From contig CBDFGC010000007.1 of assembly GCA_965246935.1 (NCBI GenBank), positions 1 to 64,000 of the forward strand: DNA of 64,000 bases. Reading direction: 5' to 3'. Source of the DNA: JAZKFT01 sp965246935. Lineage in GTDB: Bacteria > Bacteroidota > Bacteroidia > Chitinophagales > Chitinophagaceae. The notes beneath the pieces are model-generated. The model worked only from the letters and a program-made list of their open reading frames with translations. It searched no databases and had not been told where the DNA came from. Each line of letters begins with the position of its first letter. Positions within the stretch are counted from its first letter, which is position 1. Below, piece after piece: positions 25,479 to 33,944 of the stretch. The translations under genes and the position numbers were made by a program.

Positions 25479-27907
25479 TGACTATTTATCCCACAAATAT
25501 CACAGGTAGAAATTTATTTTTCTGGTTTCCCTATGTACTAATGCTGATTTTAATAGGTTGTACGCCAAAGAATTACCCCGTTGGAAGGCCTTTTGTATAC
25601 GAAACTAAAATTGCTTTTAAAGCTGACCTGCCTGCTGATAAGCGAAGCGACATTGAAACCATTTTATACACTTACATTGATGACAGCCTGAAAGTGCTGA
25701 CGAAAAGCATTGTGGGTTTCAGCAGGGTGATTAATCCACCCGTTTTTGATACCGCCAATATTCAGCGTTCGCAAACATTTATTAAAGATTATTTGAATTC
25801 GCTGGGTTATTACCAGGCCAGCCTTGATACGTTTGCCGTGCGGTTCGATACCATTTCACCCAAAGAAATCCGTACGTACACCAGGCTGATGGTAAATGCC
25901 AATAAGCAGGAACGGATTGATTCGGTTTGGTACGAGATGCAGGTACCGGAACTGCAACAACTGGCAGTAGAAACGAAAAACAAATCACTGCTAAAAAAAG
26001 GGGATGGCTATAGTAAACAGATTGTAGCACAGGAGTTAGACCGGCTGGTTGCTATTTATCGCCAAAAGGGATATTATCGCCTTACCCGCAGCAGCCTGTT
26101 AGCCGAAGCAGATACAGTAAATCCGGCGTTGATTAGCCTGGAGAACGATCCGTTTTTTTTATTGCAACAAACGCAGCAGCGGCGCCAGCATCCCACCATT
26201 GATATCCGATTGTTTCAGCGTCCCGGTATTGACACCTCATTTTTTGCCAAATATAAAGTTGGCCGGGTTGTTTTTTATCCGGAAACAAGTATTGATGATG
26301 ACAAAAATGCGTTGATGACCGATACCGGCTACTTGCCCAGCCGTACCGGTGGCAATGACAGTATTTTGGTAAAACAAAAGCACCGGATGTTTCGCCAGCG
26401 GATTATGCGTCGCTCCAACAGTATTGTGCCGGGGCAATACTATAATGAACAGGATTATTATAAAACATTCAACAATCTTAGCCAGTTGGGTAGCTGGCAA
26501 CAGGTAGATGTAATACCGGTTTATTACAAGGATACCACCGGTGCCGATTCGGCTTACAAAGTGGATTTTAATTTTTTTCTAACTCCGTCCCGCCGGTACA
26601 GCTTTAAAACGGATTTTGAAGGTAGCCAGAATATTGGCCGCGGTAGTATAGAAGCATTGACGGGTTCCTTTTTTGGTATATCCATCGTTAGCAATCTGCT
26701 GAACCGCAACTTTGCCCGCAGTGCTATTCAATGGAACAGTAACCTGCGTGCCGGTGTTGAAATTAATAACAGTTCTACCAATACCAATAAAAACATCTTT
26801 CAAACGGTGCAGCTTTCGGGCGGCACGTCCTTTTCCATTCCGCGGTTGTGGCCGCCATTCCGGTGGATTGTAAAAAAGCCCGATGCAGGCCGTACTTTTT
26901 TAAATTTTAATGGCGGCTTTACCAGCCGTACCAATTTCTTCGACCTCCGCAACGTGAACCTGACCTTTGGCTATGAGTGGAAAAAGAACAATAATATCTT
27001 TACCATTAATGCCGCCAATTTTGAACTGGTAGACCTAAACCCAACCAAAACTTTCCAGGATTTAATCGACGCCAACCGGGTGCTTAGCTACTCTTTCAAC
27101 CAGGGCGTAGTGCTTGGTTTTTCCGCTATTTTCCAGCGGAATATCTTTTACCCGAAACATACGAATTGGTCCAGTTTTTTACGGGTTACCGCCGAACAGT
27201 CCGGCGCCCTTACCGGCAAACTTTTTTTTAAAGACAAGCTGTTGCGGTTCTGGAAACTGGATGGCGAGTTCCGGCATAGCATATTGCATGCAAAACATAA
27301 ATGGGCGTTCAGGGCCATTGGCGGTTTAGGAAGAGATTTTTCTTCAAATGATAAACCACTACCATTCTTCAGGCAGTTTACGGCAGGCGGGCCCAATAGT
27401 ATGCGGGCCTGGCGGTTGCGGCAACTTGGGCTGGGTAATAGCCTGGCGCAGGATACGTTGCGGCAGCTTGCCAAAGGAAGTATGGGGCAGGATACATTGG
27501 TAAGCAGCAATTTCAAAGACCGCCTGGGTGATATTTACCTGGAAATAAACGGCGAGTACCGCTTTGCGATGTTTAAGGCATTTACCTTCCCTATTGAAGG
27601 GGCATTATTTGTTGATATAGGTAATATATGGGCACGTAATGCTGCTATTGCCGGCAGCGATGACGGTGTTTTCCAGCTTAAAAATTTATACCGGGACCTG
27701 GCTGTTGCTGCCGGTTATGGCATTCGCTGGGATTTTGGCTACCTGCGGGTACGGTTAGATTTTGCCTATAAAGTAAAGGATCCGGTACGGGAGGGTAACG
27801 GGTGGTTGAAAACAATTGAATGGCGAACAAACAATCGAAGCAATATCGTTCCTCCTGTACAAAATAAGAATGTGGGATTCCAGTTTGGGATAGATTATCC
27901 GTTTTAG
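25478..27907 (+). CDS. BamA/TamA-family outer-membrane barrel (Omp85) lipoprotein
   Basis: Omp85 proteins insert or translocate outer-membrane proteins. This chain of about 809 residues begins with a lipoprotein signal (WFPYVLMLILIGC), followed by POTRA-like repeats, and ends in a 16-strand-type barrel with the Omp85 motif GGPNSMRAWR and a terminal Phe (FGIDYPF). Lipid-anchored TamA-like proteins (TamL) of this kind are known in Bacteroidota. The start is uncertain: no ATG precedes the signal, so I choose the TTG at 25478 that abuts the trmH-like start; TTG 25463 or ATG 25541 (MLILIGC) are alternatives. Confidence 0.82.
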   Translation: MTIYPTNITGRNLFFWFPYVLMLILIGCTPKNYPVGRPFVYETKIAFKADLPADKRSDIETILYTYIDDSLKVLTKSIVGFSRVINPPVFDTANIQRSQTFIKDYLNSLGYYQASLDTFAVRFDTISPKEIRTYTRLMVNANKQERIDSVWYEMQVPELQQLAVETKNKSLLKKGDGYSKQIVAQELDRLVAIYRQKGYYRLTRSSLLAEADTVNPALISLENDPFFLLQQTQQRRQHPTIDIRLFQRPGIDTSFFAKYKVGRVVFYPETSIDDDKNALMTDTGYLPSRTGGNDSILVKQKHRMFRQRIMRRSNSIVPGQYYNEQDYYKTFNNLSQLGSWQQVDVIPVYYKDTTGADSAYKVDFNFFLTPSRRYSFKTDFEGSQNIGRGSIEALTGSFFGISIVSNLLNRNFARSAIQWNSNLRAGVEINNSSTNTNKNIFQTVQLSGGTSFSIPRLWPPFRWIVKKPDAGRTFLNFNGGFTSRTNFFDLRNVNLTFGYEWKKNNNIFTINAANFELVDLNPTKTFQDLIDANRVLSYSFNQGVVLGFSAIFQRNIFYPKHTNWSSFLRVTAEQSGALTGKLFFKDKLLRFWKLDGEFRHSILHAKHKWAFRAIGGLGRDFSSNDKPLPFFRQFTAGGPNSMRAWRLRQLGLGNSLAQDTLRQLAKGSMGQDTLVSSNFKDRLGDIYLEINGEYRFAMFKAFTFPIEGALFVDIGNIWARNAAIAGSDDGVFQLKNLYRDLAVAAGYGIRWDFGYLRVRLDFAYKVKDPVREGNGWLKTIEWRTNNRSNIVPPVQNKNVGFQFGIDYPF

Positions 27908-27983
27908 GACCTTACTAATCATTTGAGCTATCAATATTAATTAGGAATCAGCTTATTAATCAATATTGCTATTTAGCATACTT

Positions 27984-28430
27984 ATGAAATTGGAAAACTA
28001 TGATATTGAATCAGCAACGGAAAATACCGTCTTTGAATTTACAAGCATAGGTTTAAAAGGAAAAATCCCTAAAATCATACAGTTTGAGAATACTGCCCTT
28101 GAAGGAGTATATAATTTAGCATTTGGAGATAAAAATCTCAGTACGGGAGAGATGGATGACCTGAGTATTTCAAATAATGGCGACACGCAAAAAGTGTTAG
28201 CAACCGTTGTAGCCGCACTATTTTTGTTTTTTGACACCTACCCGGATGCGTTTGTTATCGCATCAGGTAGTTCGCCTTCCCGCACCAGATTATATCAGAT
28301 GGAGATGTCCAGGCTTTTTGATCAAATGCTTGAATATTTCGAAGTTTTAGGTGAAACCATTGAAACCTGGGAGCCATTTAGGATTGGTAGCCGGTATATC
28401 AGTTTTTTGGTAAAACGTAAATTTGTATAA
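27984..28430 (+). CDS. DUF6934-type protein (module 1)
   Basis: A 148-residue cytoplasmic protein that I match to the Bacteroidota DUF6934 group: YDIESATENTVFEFTSIGLKGKI at the start, then VYNLAFGDKN, DDLSISNNGDTQKVLATVVAAL and the signature IASGSSPSRTRLYQMEM. ATG 27984 is better than the TTG at 27966. A 54-residue partner begins nine bases downstream. A homologous pair lies just beyond in opposite orientation. The function is unknown. The two-gene layout with a very small partner resembles toxin-antitoxin organisation, which is only an inference. Confidence 0.72.
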   Translation: MKLENYDIESATENTVFEFTSIGLKGKIPKIIQFENTALEGVYNLAFGDKNLSTGEMDDLSISNNGDTQKVLATVVAALFLFFDTYPDAFVIASGSSPSRTRLYQMEMSRLFDQMLEYFEVLGETIETWEPFRIGSRYISFLVKRKFV

Positions 28431-28439
28431 CTTGCAGAT

Positions 28440-28604
28440 ATGAAAACGAAAGAAGTAACGAAATCAACTTGGCCTAAAATCAAGCATACCATCAACCCGG
28501 ATTTAAATCAGTATGAGGGAAAAACGTTATTCCCCGAAAAATTAGCTAAGGCTAATGAAACGATTAAAAGAATTGGTCTTCCAAAAGGGTGGGGTAAATC
28601 TTAG
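28440..28604 (+). CDS. Small partner protein of DUF6934 module 1
   Basis: A 54-residue basic protein starting MKTKEVTKSTWPKIK and ending IGLPKGWGKS. Its C-terminal half, LFPEKLAKANETIKRIGLP, closely matches LFPKKLEKANEVLAKAGLP in the partner of module 2 (28636-28797), which supports both as real genes. It starts nine bases after the DUF6934 stop, so the pair is probably translated from one message. No known domain. Confidence 0.6.
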   Translation: MKTKEVTKSTWPKIKHTINPDLNQYEGKTLFPEKLAKANETIKRIGLPKGWGKS

Positions 28605-28635
28605 CTTTGGAATGTGAGGCTCAATTATCTGTATC

Positions 28636-28797
28636 TCACTTTTTAAGCTCAGGCAAACCTGCTTTAGCCAGAACTTCATTCGCTTTTTCCAGTTTTTTAG
28701 GAAATAATACTCTTCCTCTGAAACGTTCCAGGCTTTTGTCAATAACGATAACCGGAACTTTTGATTGGTTTAAATGTTCGATTGTTATAGGGCAAAT
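28636..28797 (-). CDS. Small partner protein of DUF6934 module 2, without a standard start codon
   Basis: The minus frame ending at 28636 encodes VPVIVIDKSLERFRGRV and LFPKKLEKANEVLAKAGLP, homologous to the small protein of module 1. Tandem stop codons lie just upstream, so translation must begin within ATT-TGC-CCT-ATA-ACA-ATC; an ATT start at 28797 would give 53 residues, nearly the length of its homologue, and would overlap the end of the DUF6934 gene by 13 bases. Either the start is ATT or ATA, or the original start codon has been lost. Confidence 0.5.
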   Translation of the reverse strand: MCPITIEHLNQSKVPVIVIDKSLERFRGRVLFPKKLEKANEVLAKAGLPELKK

Positions 28798-29245
28798 TTA
28801 TTATTTTTTTTGGTTAATAAAAAGATTTCATAATTCCTGCCAATAGCAAATTCCTCCCAGATTTCAGATTGGTTAAACCCAAATACAGCAAAGTCATTCC
28901 TGATTTCTGCTAAATTATTGGCTATACCCATACGATATAATCTTGATCTCGCTGCTGTACTACCTGTTGCCACTATCCAGGCACCCGGATATTTATCGGT
29001 AAATGCGTAAACAGTTGATGCAACTGTAGCTAATACTTTCAAACTATCACCATTGTTTATAACTGAAAAGTCATTGATGCCATCTGTCGCCTCATCATAA
29101 TCGCCGAAACCAAGATTAAATACATTTGAATTACTTGTGGGTGTGTATTCTACAAGTTTCAGTATTCTGCCTTTCGGCCCTTCGCTAAAAATTCAAAGAA
29201 AAGTCTTGAATCTTCTGATAGATAGGAATAGCGGGGATACTTCAT
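28785..29245 (-). pseudogene. DUF6934-type protein (module 2), frameshifted near the N-terminus
   Basis: The frame from ATG 29245 (MKYPRYSYLSEDSRLFFEF) runs into the wrong phase at an A-run on the + strand, 29187-29191. With one extra base it continues as FSEGPKGRILKLVEY, then VFNLGFGDYDEATDGI, INNGDSLKVLATVASTVYAF and ATGSTAARSRLYRMGI, and ends at 28785. The rest is intact. It is a paralogue of 27984-28430, arranged head-on, with its own small partner downstream. The lesion is a single homopolymer indel, so it may be a sequence error. Confidence 0.65.
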
Positions 29246-29291
29246 ATTTATAGGTGTGAAAGTAAAATACTTTTGATATCAAGTACTGAAA

Positions 29292-29968
29292 TTACCCTTT
29301 TACGAAATCCTTCTCCACCTCCTCCGGCAATATGGCATTTGCCACTACAAATTCCCCAATAGCTGTACGCCGCAAGGCTGATAAATAAGCTCCGCAACCC
29401 AATGCCTGCCCGATGTCATGTACCAGGCTTCGGACATACGTACCGGTGCTACAGCGAATTTCAATCTCCACATTGGGCAAGCTAAAATGTAGCAACCGGA
29501 TTTCATAAATGGTTACCGGCCGCGGCTCCAGTTTTACTTCTACACCCTGCCGGGCCAGTTCGTATACCCGTACGCCGTCTTTTTTAATAGCCGAATGGGC
29601 AGGCGGTATTTGCAGAATGGCGCCGGTAAATCCCTGCAAAGCATGTACAAAATCCTGCTGACTGATATGTGCAAAAGGCTGGTGTTGTTCCGGGCTGCTT
29701 TCCAAATCATACGTAGGGGTAACAGCCCCTAATGTAAGCGTAGCAATGTATACACCTTAGGCATGCCCATATACGCATTAATCTTTTTGGTAAACTTTCC
29801 GGTGCAAACAATCAGAAGGCCCGTAGCCAATGGATCCAACGTACCGGCATGGCCAATTTTTTTAATACGAAAAATGTTACGCAGCCTGCGGATCACATCA
29901 AAAGAAGTCCAGCGGAGCGGTTTATCAATCAGCAGCATTTGCCCTTCCAAAAGTTCGGCCTGTGTCAT
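29292..29968 (-). pseudogene. truB: tRNA pseudouridine(55) synthase TruB, split by a one-base frameshift
   Basis: TruB makes pseudouridine 55 in the T-loop of nearly all tRNAs. The N-terminal part (29729-29968) has LLIDKPLRWTSFDVIRRLR and GHAGTLDPLATGLLIV with catalytic Asp45; the C-terminal part (29292-29705) has PPAHSAIKKDGVRVYELARQG and RCSTGTYVRSLVHDIGQALG. The join KVYT...ATLTLGAVTPTYDLESS breaks at about 29746 because one base is missing in an AA/TT pair (AGCAATGTA where AGCAATTGTA is expected). With that base the gene has about 225 codons. No other damage is seen. Confidence 0.85.
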
Positions 29969-30045
29969 AAGCGGCGAATGTAAGGGGATATAAGAATGTG
30001 AAGCTGAACTGCCGTTTTACAGAGATGGTAAAATGGAAAATTTTC

Positions 30046-30261
30046 TTAATAATTCCGGTTGTAGCATTTTGCTAATCGTTGCAGGTATAATTCTTTAATT
30101 TCAATTTCGGTCTTATCGGGGAATCTTCTACGCAGGCCGGTCATAAACAGTTCCCGTGTCATAGCCGATAATTCAAAGACTCTTAATAAACGTTGTTCCG
30201 GACCCATTTTAATAAGTGTTGACAGATATTGTTTATGATTCGGAGTTGGCTTATAATTCAT
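30046..30261 (-). CDS. Small conserved protein of unknown function
   Basis: A 71-residue protein with the pattern GPEQRLLRVFELSAMTRELFMTGLRRRFPDKTEIE and the end LAKCYNRNY. Similar small proteins, with QRLL-FELS-TRELF-GLR-RFP and a C-terminal CHNRNY, occur in many bacteria and are often found beside nucleotidyltransferase or toxin-like genes; none is seen here. Mostly helical, no signal peptide. Function unknown. Confidence 0.65.
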   Translation of the reverse strand: MNYKPTPNHKQYLSTLIKMGPEQRLLRVFELSAMTRELFMTGLRRRFPDKTEIEIKELYLQRLAKCYNRNY

Positions 30262-30441
30262 TGCGAAATGACTTAATAATGAGTGAAGTTAAAAGCTTTA
30301 TCTTATGTATGTAGCCAATCAACATTAATCAGAAATCATTGCTGTAATATTAATCCTAACAAAATCTGCTAATTGATGTTTGTGTTTGCGTTACTGCTCT
30401 GTTATCGTTTTATTTACCGTTTCCTTATTAAAACTATAGCT

Positions 30442-31377
30442 ATGTATAATTCCTTTCAAGCAACCATGCCTGCCCGGCAAAAATGCAAAACAGCGCTAAT
30501 CTGTGGGCTGCTGATACTTGCAGGCATGTGGGCAACCAGCCAGTCAAAAACCTGGGTATATGATAATGGTTATCCCCGTTCCTTATCGGAAAGGTGGGAA
30601 CTGGATTCAGCTAACCGCAAGGGTACATTTTTGATATCACCTTACAAGCCGGTTTATATTATTCCCGGAAGGTGGTCATCCAGCCCAAACGAAAGGCCTA
30701 TTAGTGAAAACCCGTATTACAGTTTACCCTTTAAGGTGAATTATAATAATTATGAAGCAAAGTTTCAATTCAGCTTTAAATCAAAAGTGGCACAAAATAT
30801 TCTTGGCCTGCATGGTGATTTATGGATTGCCTATACCCAAAAATCACATTGGCAAATTTATAATGAGAAATTATCCAGACCCTTCCGGGAAACGAATTTT
30901 GAACCGGAACTGATTCTGAATTTTAGGACCAATTATAAACTTTTTGGCTTTCGGGGGCGGATGTTCGGTGTCTCCTTTGTTCACCAGTCCAATGGCAGGG
31001 CGCTTCCGCTTTCCCGTAGTTGGAACAGGGTAGTGTTTCATGCGGCATTTGAAAGAAAAGGAATAGCTGTTGTATTCCGGCCCTGGTTCCGGCTAAAAGA
31101 TGATGTAGATGAAAACCCTGCTATTGCTGATTTCACGGGCCGGGGAGAAACGATTGTTATTTATAGCCGTGGTAAATATCAGCTTTCTGTTTTAGGCCGG
31201 CATTCACTAAAATTTTCCGGCAACAGTCATGGTAATGTGGAAGCAAATTTTTCCTTTCCGGTTTCCGGTTATCTCAAAGCTTTTACACAGTTATTTTATG
31301 GCTATGGCGAAACGATGATTGATTATAACCACAAGCAAACTACGATAGGGATTGGAATATGTTTGTTGGATTGGTAA
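30442..31377 (+). CDS. pldA: Outer-membrane phospholipase A (OMPLA/PldA)
   Basis: PldA hydrolyses phospholipids misplaced in the outer leaflet. The 312-residue chain has a signal peptide (LICGLLILAGMWATS), WVYDNGYPRSLSERW, a 12-strand-type barrel, and the catalytic stretch FVHQSNGRALPLSRSWNRV: His181, Ser183 and Asn195 match the E. coli triad His142, Ser144 and Asn156 in spacing. The frame is open back to a TTG at 30373, but that would precede the signal with an extra hydrophobic stretch; ATG 30442 or 30475 fits better. It ends with a barrel strand IGIGICLLDW. Confidence 0.88.
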   Translation: MYNSFQATMPARQKCKTALICGLLILAGMWATSQSKTWVYDNGYPRSLSERWELDSANRKGTFLISPYKPVYIIPGRWSSSPNERPISENPYYSLPFKVNYNNYEAKFQFSFKSKVAQNILGLHGDLWIAYTQKSHWQIYNEKLSRPFRETNFEPELILNFRTNYKLFGFRGRMFGVSFVHQSNGRALPLSRSWNRVVFHAAFERKGIAVVFRPWFRLKDDVDENPAIADFTGRGETIVIYSRGKYQLSVLGRHSLKFSGNSHGNVEANFSFPVSGYLKAFTQLFYGYGETMIDYNHKQTTIGIGICLLDW

Positions 31378-31459
31378 TAAGCCGGTACCATTACGATGAG
31401 TGCGATAATGAGCCAATTTAATTATAACAGGCCACTTGTTAGGCTGGGCTTGTCCGATC
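31378..31459. other. Short gene-free stretch after pldA
   Basis: Nothing recognisable lies between the pldA stop and the decayed minus-strand gene. The next 118 bases beyond that fragment (31761-31878) are likewise empty apart from a short open frame without family features. Confidence 0.4.
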
Positions 31460-31760
31460 TCAAACTATGAAATTGGAACCGCACCACCCTGTGATGATAT
31501 CAAGGATGTCATAGGCTCTATCTTGTAAATATTCATTGTTGGCAAAATCTGCCGCTAATTGTTCTACAATCTTCTTAGCATTTTCTTGTTTTCCGCCTTC
31601 TTCTTTATACTCAATTAAAACGTCACGGGTACCATAGTTAAAGCAGTCCCCTGCTCTATAAAATATTTTAATTTTTCAAATAGTATATCTTCTGTCATTA
31701 AAGTCGGATCAATAAAATTTCTGCCAACATGTTGATGTTTTTAACTTCAACGTCTGACAT
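31460..31760 (-). pseudogene. Decayed small gene, unknown family
   Basis: The minus strand from ATG 31760 reads MSDVEVKNINMLAEIL, then changes frame to FIDPTLMTEDILFEKLKYFIEQG, then again to CFNYGTRDVLIEYKEEGGK and LAADFANNEYLQDRAYDILDIITG, ending GWCGSNFIV at 31460. Two frame changes are needed to read one coherent acidic protein of about 98 residues. The coding character in each piece suggests a once-functional gene; I do not recognise the family. Confidence 0.5.
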
Positions 31761-31878
31761 GTTAAAATATTAGTATCAAACCACACTTTGGTTTTACCCT
31801 GTATCTATATCTTATTCTAATCGTATTATGTTTTCCGCAAAAGATTTTGAGCTATTTTTTGAAATAGTTTTCCTGCCG

Positions 31879-32334
31879 CTACATACTAATCCCTTTTGCC
31901 AGCGCCCCATACGCTACTGCACAAATTTCTTCTTTATCGTTCATGATATTTACCGTACCAAATACCCGGTTGCCTACTACCTGTTGCAATGTAGCCACAG
32001 CACTCACGGTTTTTCCATGTACCGGTTTTAAATAATGAATGGTCAACTGTGCGGTTGCAGTAAGCCCTTCCTTAAAGTAGGAGAGGCCCAGCAGTCCCAA
32101 TGCCAGGTCGGCCAGGCTGCCAATGGTGCCGCCGTTTGCTGCTGATGTGCCAATGCCGCCGGTATGAAAATCTTTTAGTTCCTGAATACGGGCTACCGGG
32201 TGGTGCGGATAACTCAGATCTATTTGCATGCCCTGGTGCTGCAATTGCACCGAGCGGTTAAACATGCTTTCAATTTCTTTCCATTTGCCTTGTACCGCAA
32301 GGTCCCGGTATTTATGTAAGTTGGCTAAGTCCAT
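31879..32334 (-). CDS. PaaI-type hotdog thioesterase
   Basis: A 151-residue hotdog-fold protein that probably hydrolyses an acyl-CoA. It carries the PaaI-like pattern TGGIGTSAANGGTIGSLADLALG, with the helix after the conserved glycines, then YFKEGLTATAQLTIHYLKPVHG and the end AYGALAKGISM. ATG 32334 (MDLANLHKY) is preferred over the TTG five codons upstream. It is divergent from gnd with 191 bases between starts. Confidence 0.8.
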   Translation of the reverse strand: MDLANLHKYRDLAVQGKWKEIESMFNRSVQLQHQGMQIDLSYPHHPVARIQELKDFHTGGIGTSAANGGTIGSLADLALGLLGLSYFKEGLTATAQLTIHYLKPVHGKTVSAVATLQQVVGNRVFGTVNIMNDKEEICAVAYGALAKGISM

Positions 32335-32525
32335 ATGTATAGGTAGCAACGTTTTGGGTTAATAAAAACGCCTAAAGATAAAGGCAGGAATGTCAAAACC
32401 TGAAAACAATATGTAACACATACATTTACAATTAATGACGGCGGGTTAAAGATTAAAATCAGGCACGTTATTTATCGTTTATTCGCAATATTGTTTTTTC
32501 TTTTCATCCAAATTAAATACGAAAT

Positions 32526-33944
32526 ATGGCTGCACATTTTGGTATGGTAGGGCTGGGCACTATGGGTAGCAACCTGCTACTGAACATTGCCGATCACGAT
32601 TTTGAAGTTTGCGGATACGACCGCGACCCCAACCAGCGGGAAAAGCTGATTAAGGAAGCGGAAGGCAAAAAAGTAAGCGTTGCCATTTCACCCAAAGAAT
32701 TTGTGGAAGCGCTGCAAATACCCCGCATTATTATGTTGCTGGTACCTGCCGGCGATATAGTAGATATAGTAGTGGCTGATTTACTACCGTTACTGGAAAA
32801 TGGCGATATGATTATAGATGGTGGCAATTCGCATTTTATTGATACGGAACGGCGCTATAACCAGTTGCTCACTTCTGGTATTCACTTTATCGGGATGGGC
32901 GTTTCCGGCGGGGAAGATGGTGCCCGCCTCGGCCCCAGCATGATGCCCGGCGGAACAAAGGAAAGCTATGAAATCATCCGGCATGTGCTGGAACCTATTG
33001 CTGCAAAATCTGATGACGGCCCATGTATTGCTTTTATGGGCAATAGCGCTGCCGGCCATTACACCAAGATGGTTCACAATGGAATTGAATACGCCTTAAT
33101 GCAGTTGATCAGTGAAGTGTACGATTTGCTGAAAAGAGTAGGTAAGCTGGATAATGCGGCCCTTGCCCAGGTATTTACCGACTGGAATAACGGCGAACTG
33201 CAATCCTATCTTATTGAACTTACGTCCAACATCTTTAATAAAAAAGATGAGATCACGAAGAAGGATCTGGTAGATATGATTTTGGATAAAGCCAGGCAGA
33301 AGGGAACCGGTAAATGGACTTCTCAATCGGCCATGGATCTGAATGTGCCAATACCAACCATTGATGCAGCGGTAAGTATGCGGTATTTGAGCAGTATGAA
33401 AGACGACCGCATTGCAGCAGCGAAATTGTATGGAACCAACACTATGGAAATGGTGGATGTAGATGTTGAGAACCTGAAAGAAATCGCTAAAAACTCCCTG
33501 CATTTTTGTTTTATTCTGGCATATTCGCAAGGATTGCACTTATTAAAAGTGGCTTCCTCGGAATATCATTATGATGTAGATATTGCCGAAGTAATACGGG
33601 TTTGGAAAGCAGGATGTATTATCCGCTCCATTCTGTTAAATGATTTAAAAAAGGCATACGAACAGTATCCTTCCATTAACAATTTTGTTGAGTCGCCTTT
33701 TTTTCAGCCCTTGCTTTTGCAGCACCGCAGCCATTTGGATGAACTGGTTGATATTGGTACCAAGCACAGGATCCCGGTAGCTGCTTTATCGGCCACACTG
33801 CAATATTTTGATGCTTATTGCACGGAAAGATTACCGGCCAACTTAATACAGGCTCAGCGGGATAATTTTGGCGCCCATACTTACGAACGCCTGGATAAAC
33901 CCGGCATTTACCATACAATCTGGAACACAAATGAGCAACCTTAA
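32526..33944 (+). CDS. gnd: 6-phosphogluconate dehydrogenase, decarboxylating
   Basis: Oxidative pentose phosphate pathway: 6-phosphogluconate to ribulose-5-phosphate, CO2 and NADPH. The 472-residue chain has the coenzyme loop GLGTMGSNLLLNIADHDFEV, the substrate motif GGNSHFIDTERR, and the catalytic stretch GHYTKMVHNGIEYALMQ with Lys181 and Asn185; the all-helical C-terminal domain ends in FGAHTYERLDKPGIYHTIW. Normal length. Its last 14 bases overlap the start of zwf, so the two are co-transcribed and probably translationally coupled. Confidence 0.95.
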   Translation: MAAHFGMVGLGTMGSNLLLNIADHDFEVCGYDRDPNQREKLIKEAEGKKVSVAISPKEFVEALQIPRIIMLLVPAGDIVDIVVADLLPLLENGDMIIDGGNSHFIDTERRYNQLLTSGIHFIGMGVSGGEDGARLGPSMMPGGTKESYEIIRHVLEPIAAKSDDGPCIAFMGNSAAGHYTKMVHNGIEYALMQLISEVYDLLKRVGKLDNAALAQVFTDWNNGELQSYLIELTSNIFNKKDEITKKDLVDMILDKARQKGTGKWTSQSAMDLNVPIPTIDAAVSMRYLSSMKDDRIAAAKLYGTNTMEMVDVDVENLKEIAKNSLHFCFILAYSQGLHLLKVASSEYHYDVDIAEVIRVWKAGCIIRSILLNDLKKAYEQYPSINNFVESPFFQPLLLQHRSHLDELVDIGTKHRIPVAALSATLQYFDAYCTERLPANLIQAQRDNFGAHTYERLDKPGIYHTIWNTNEQP

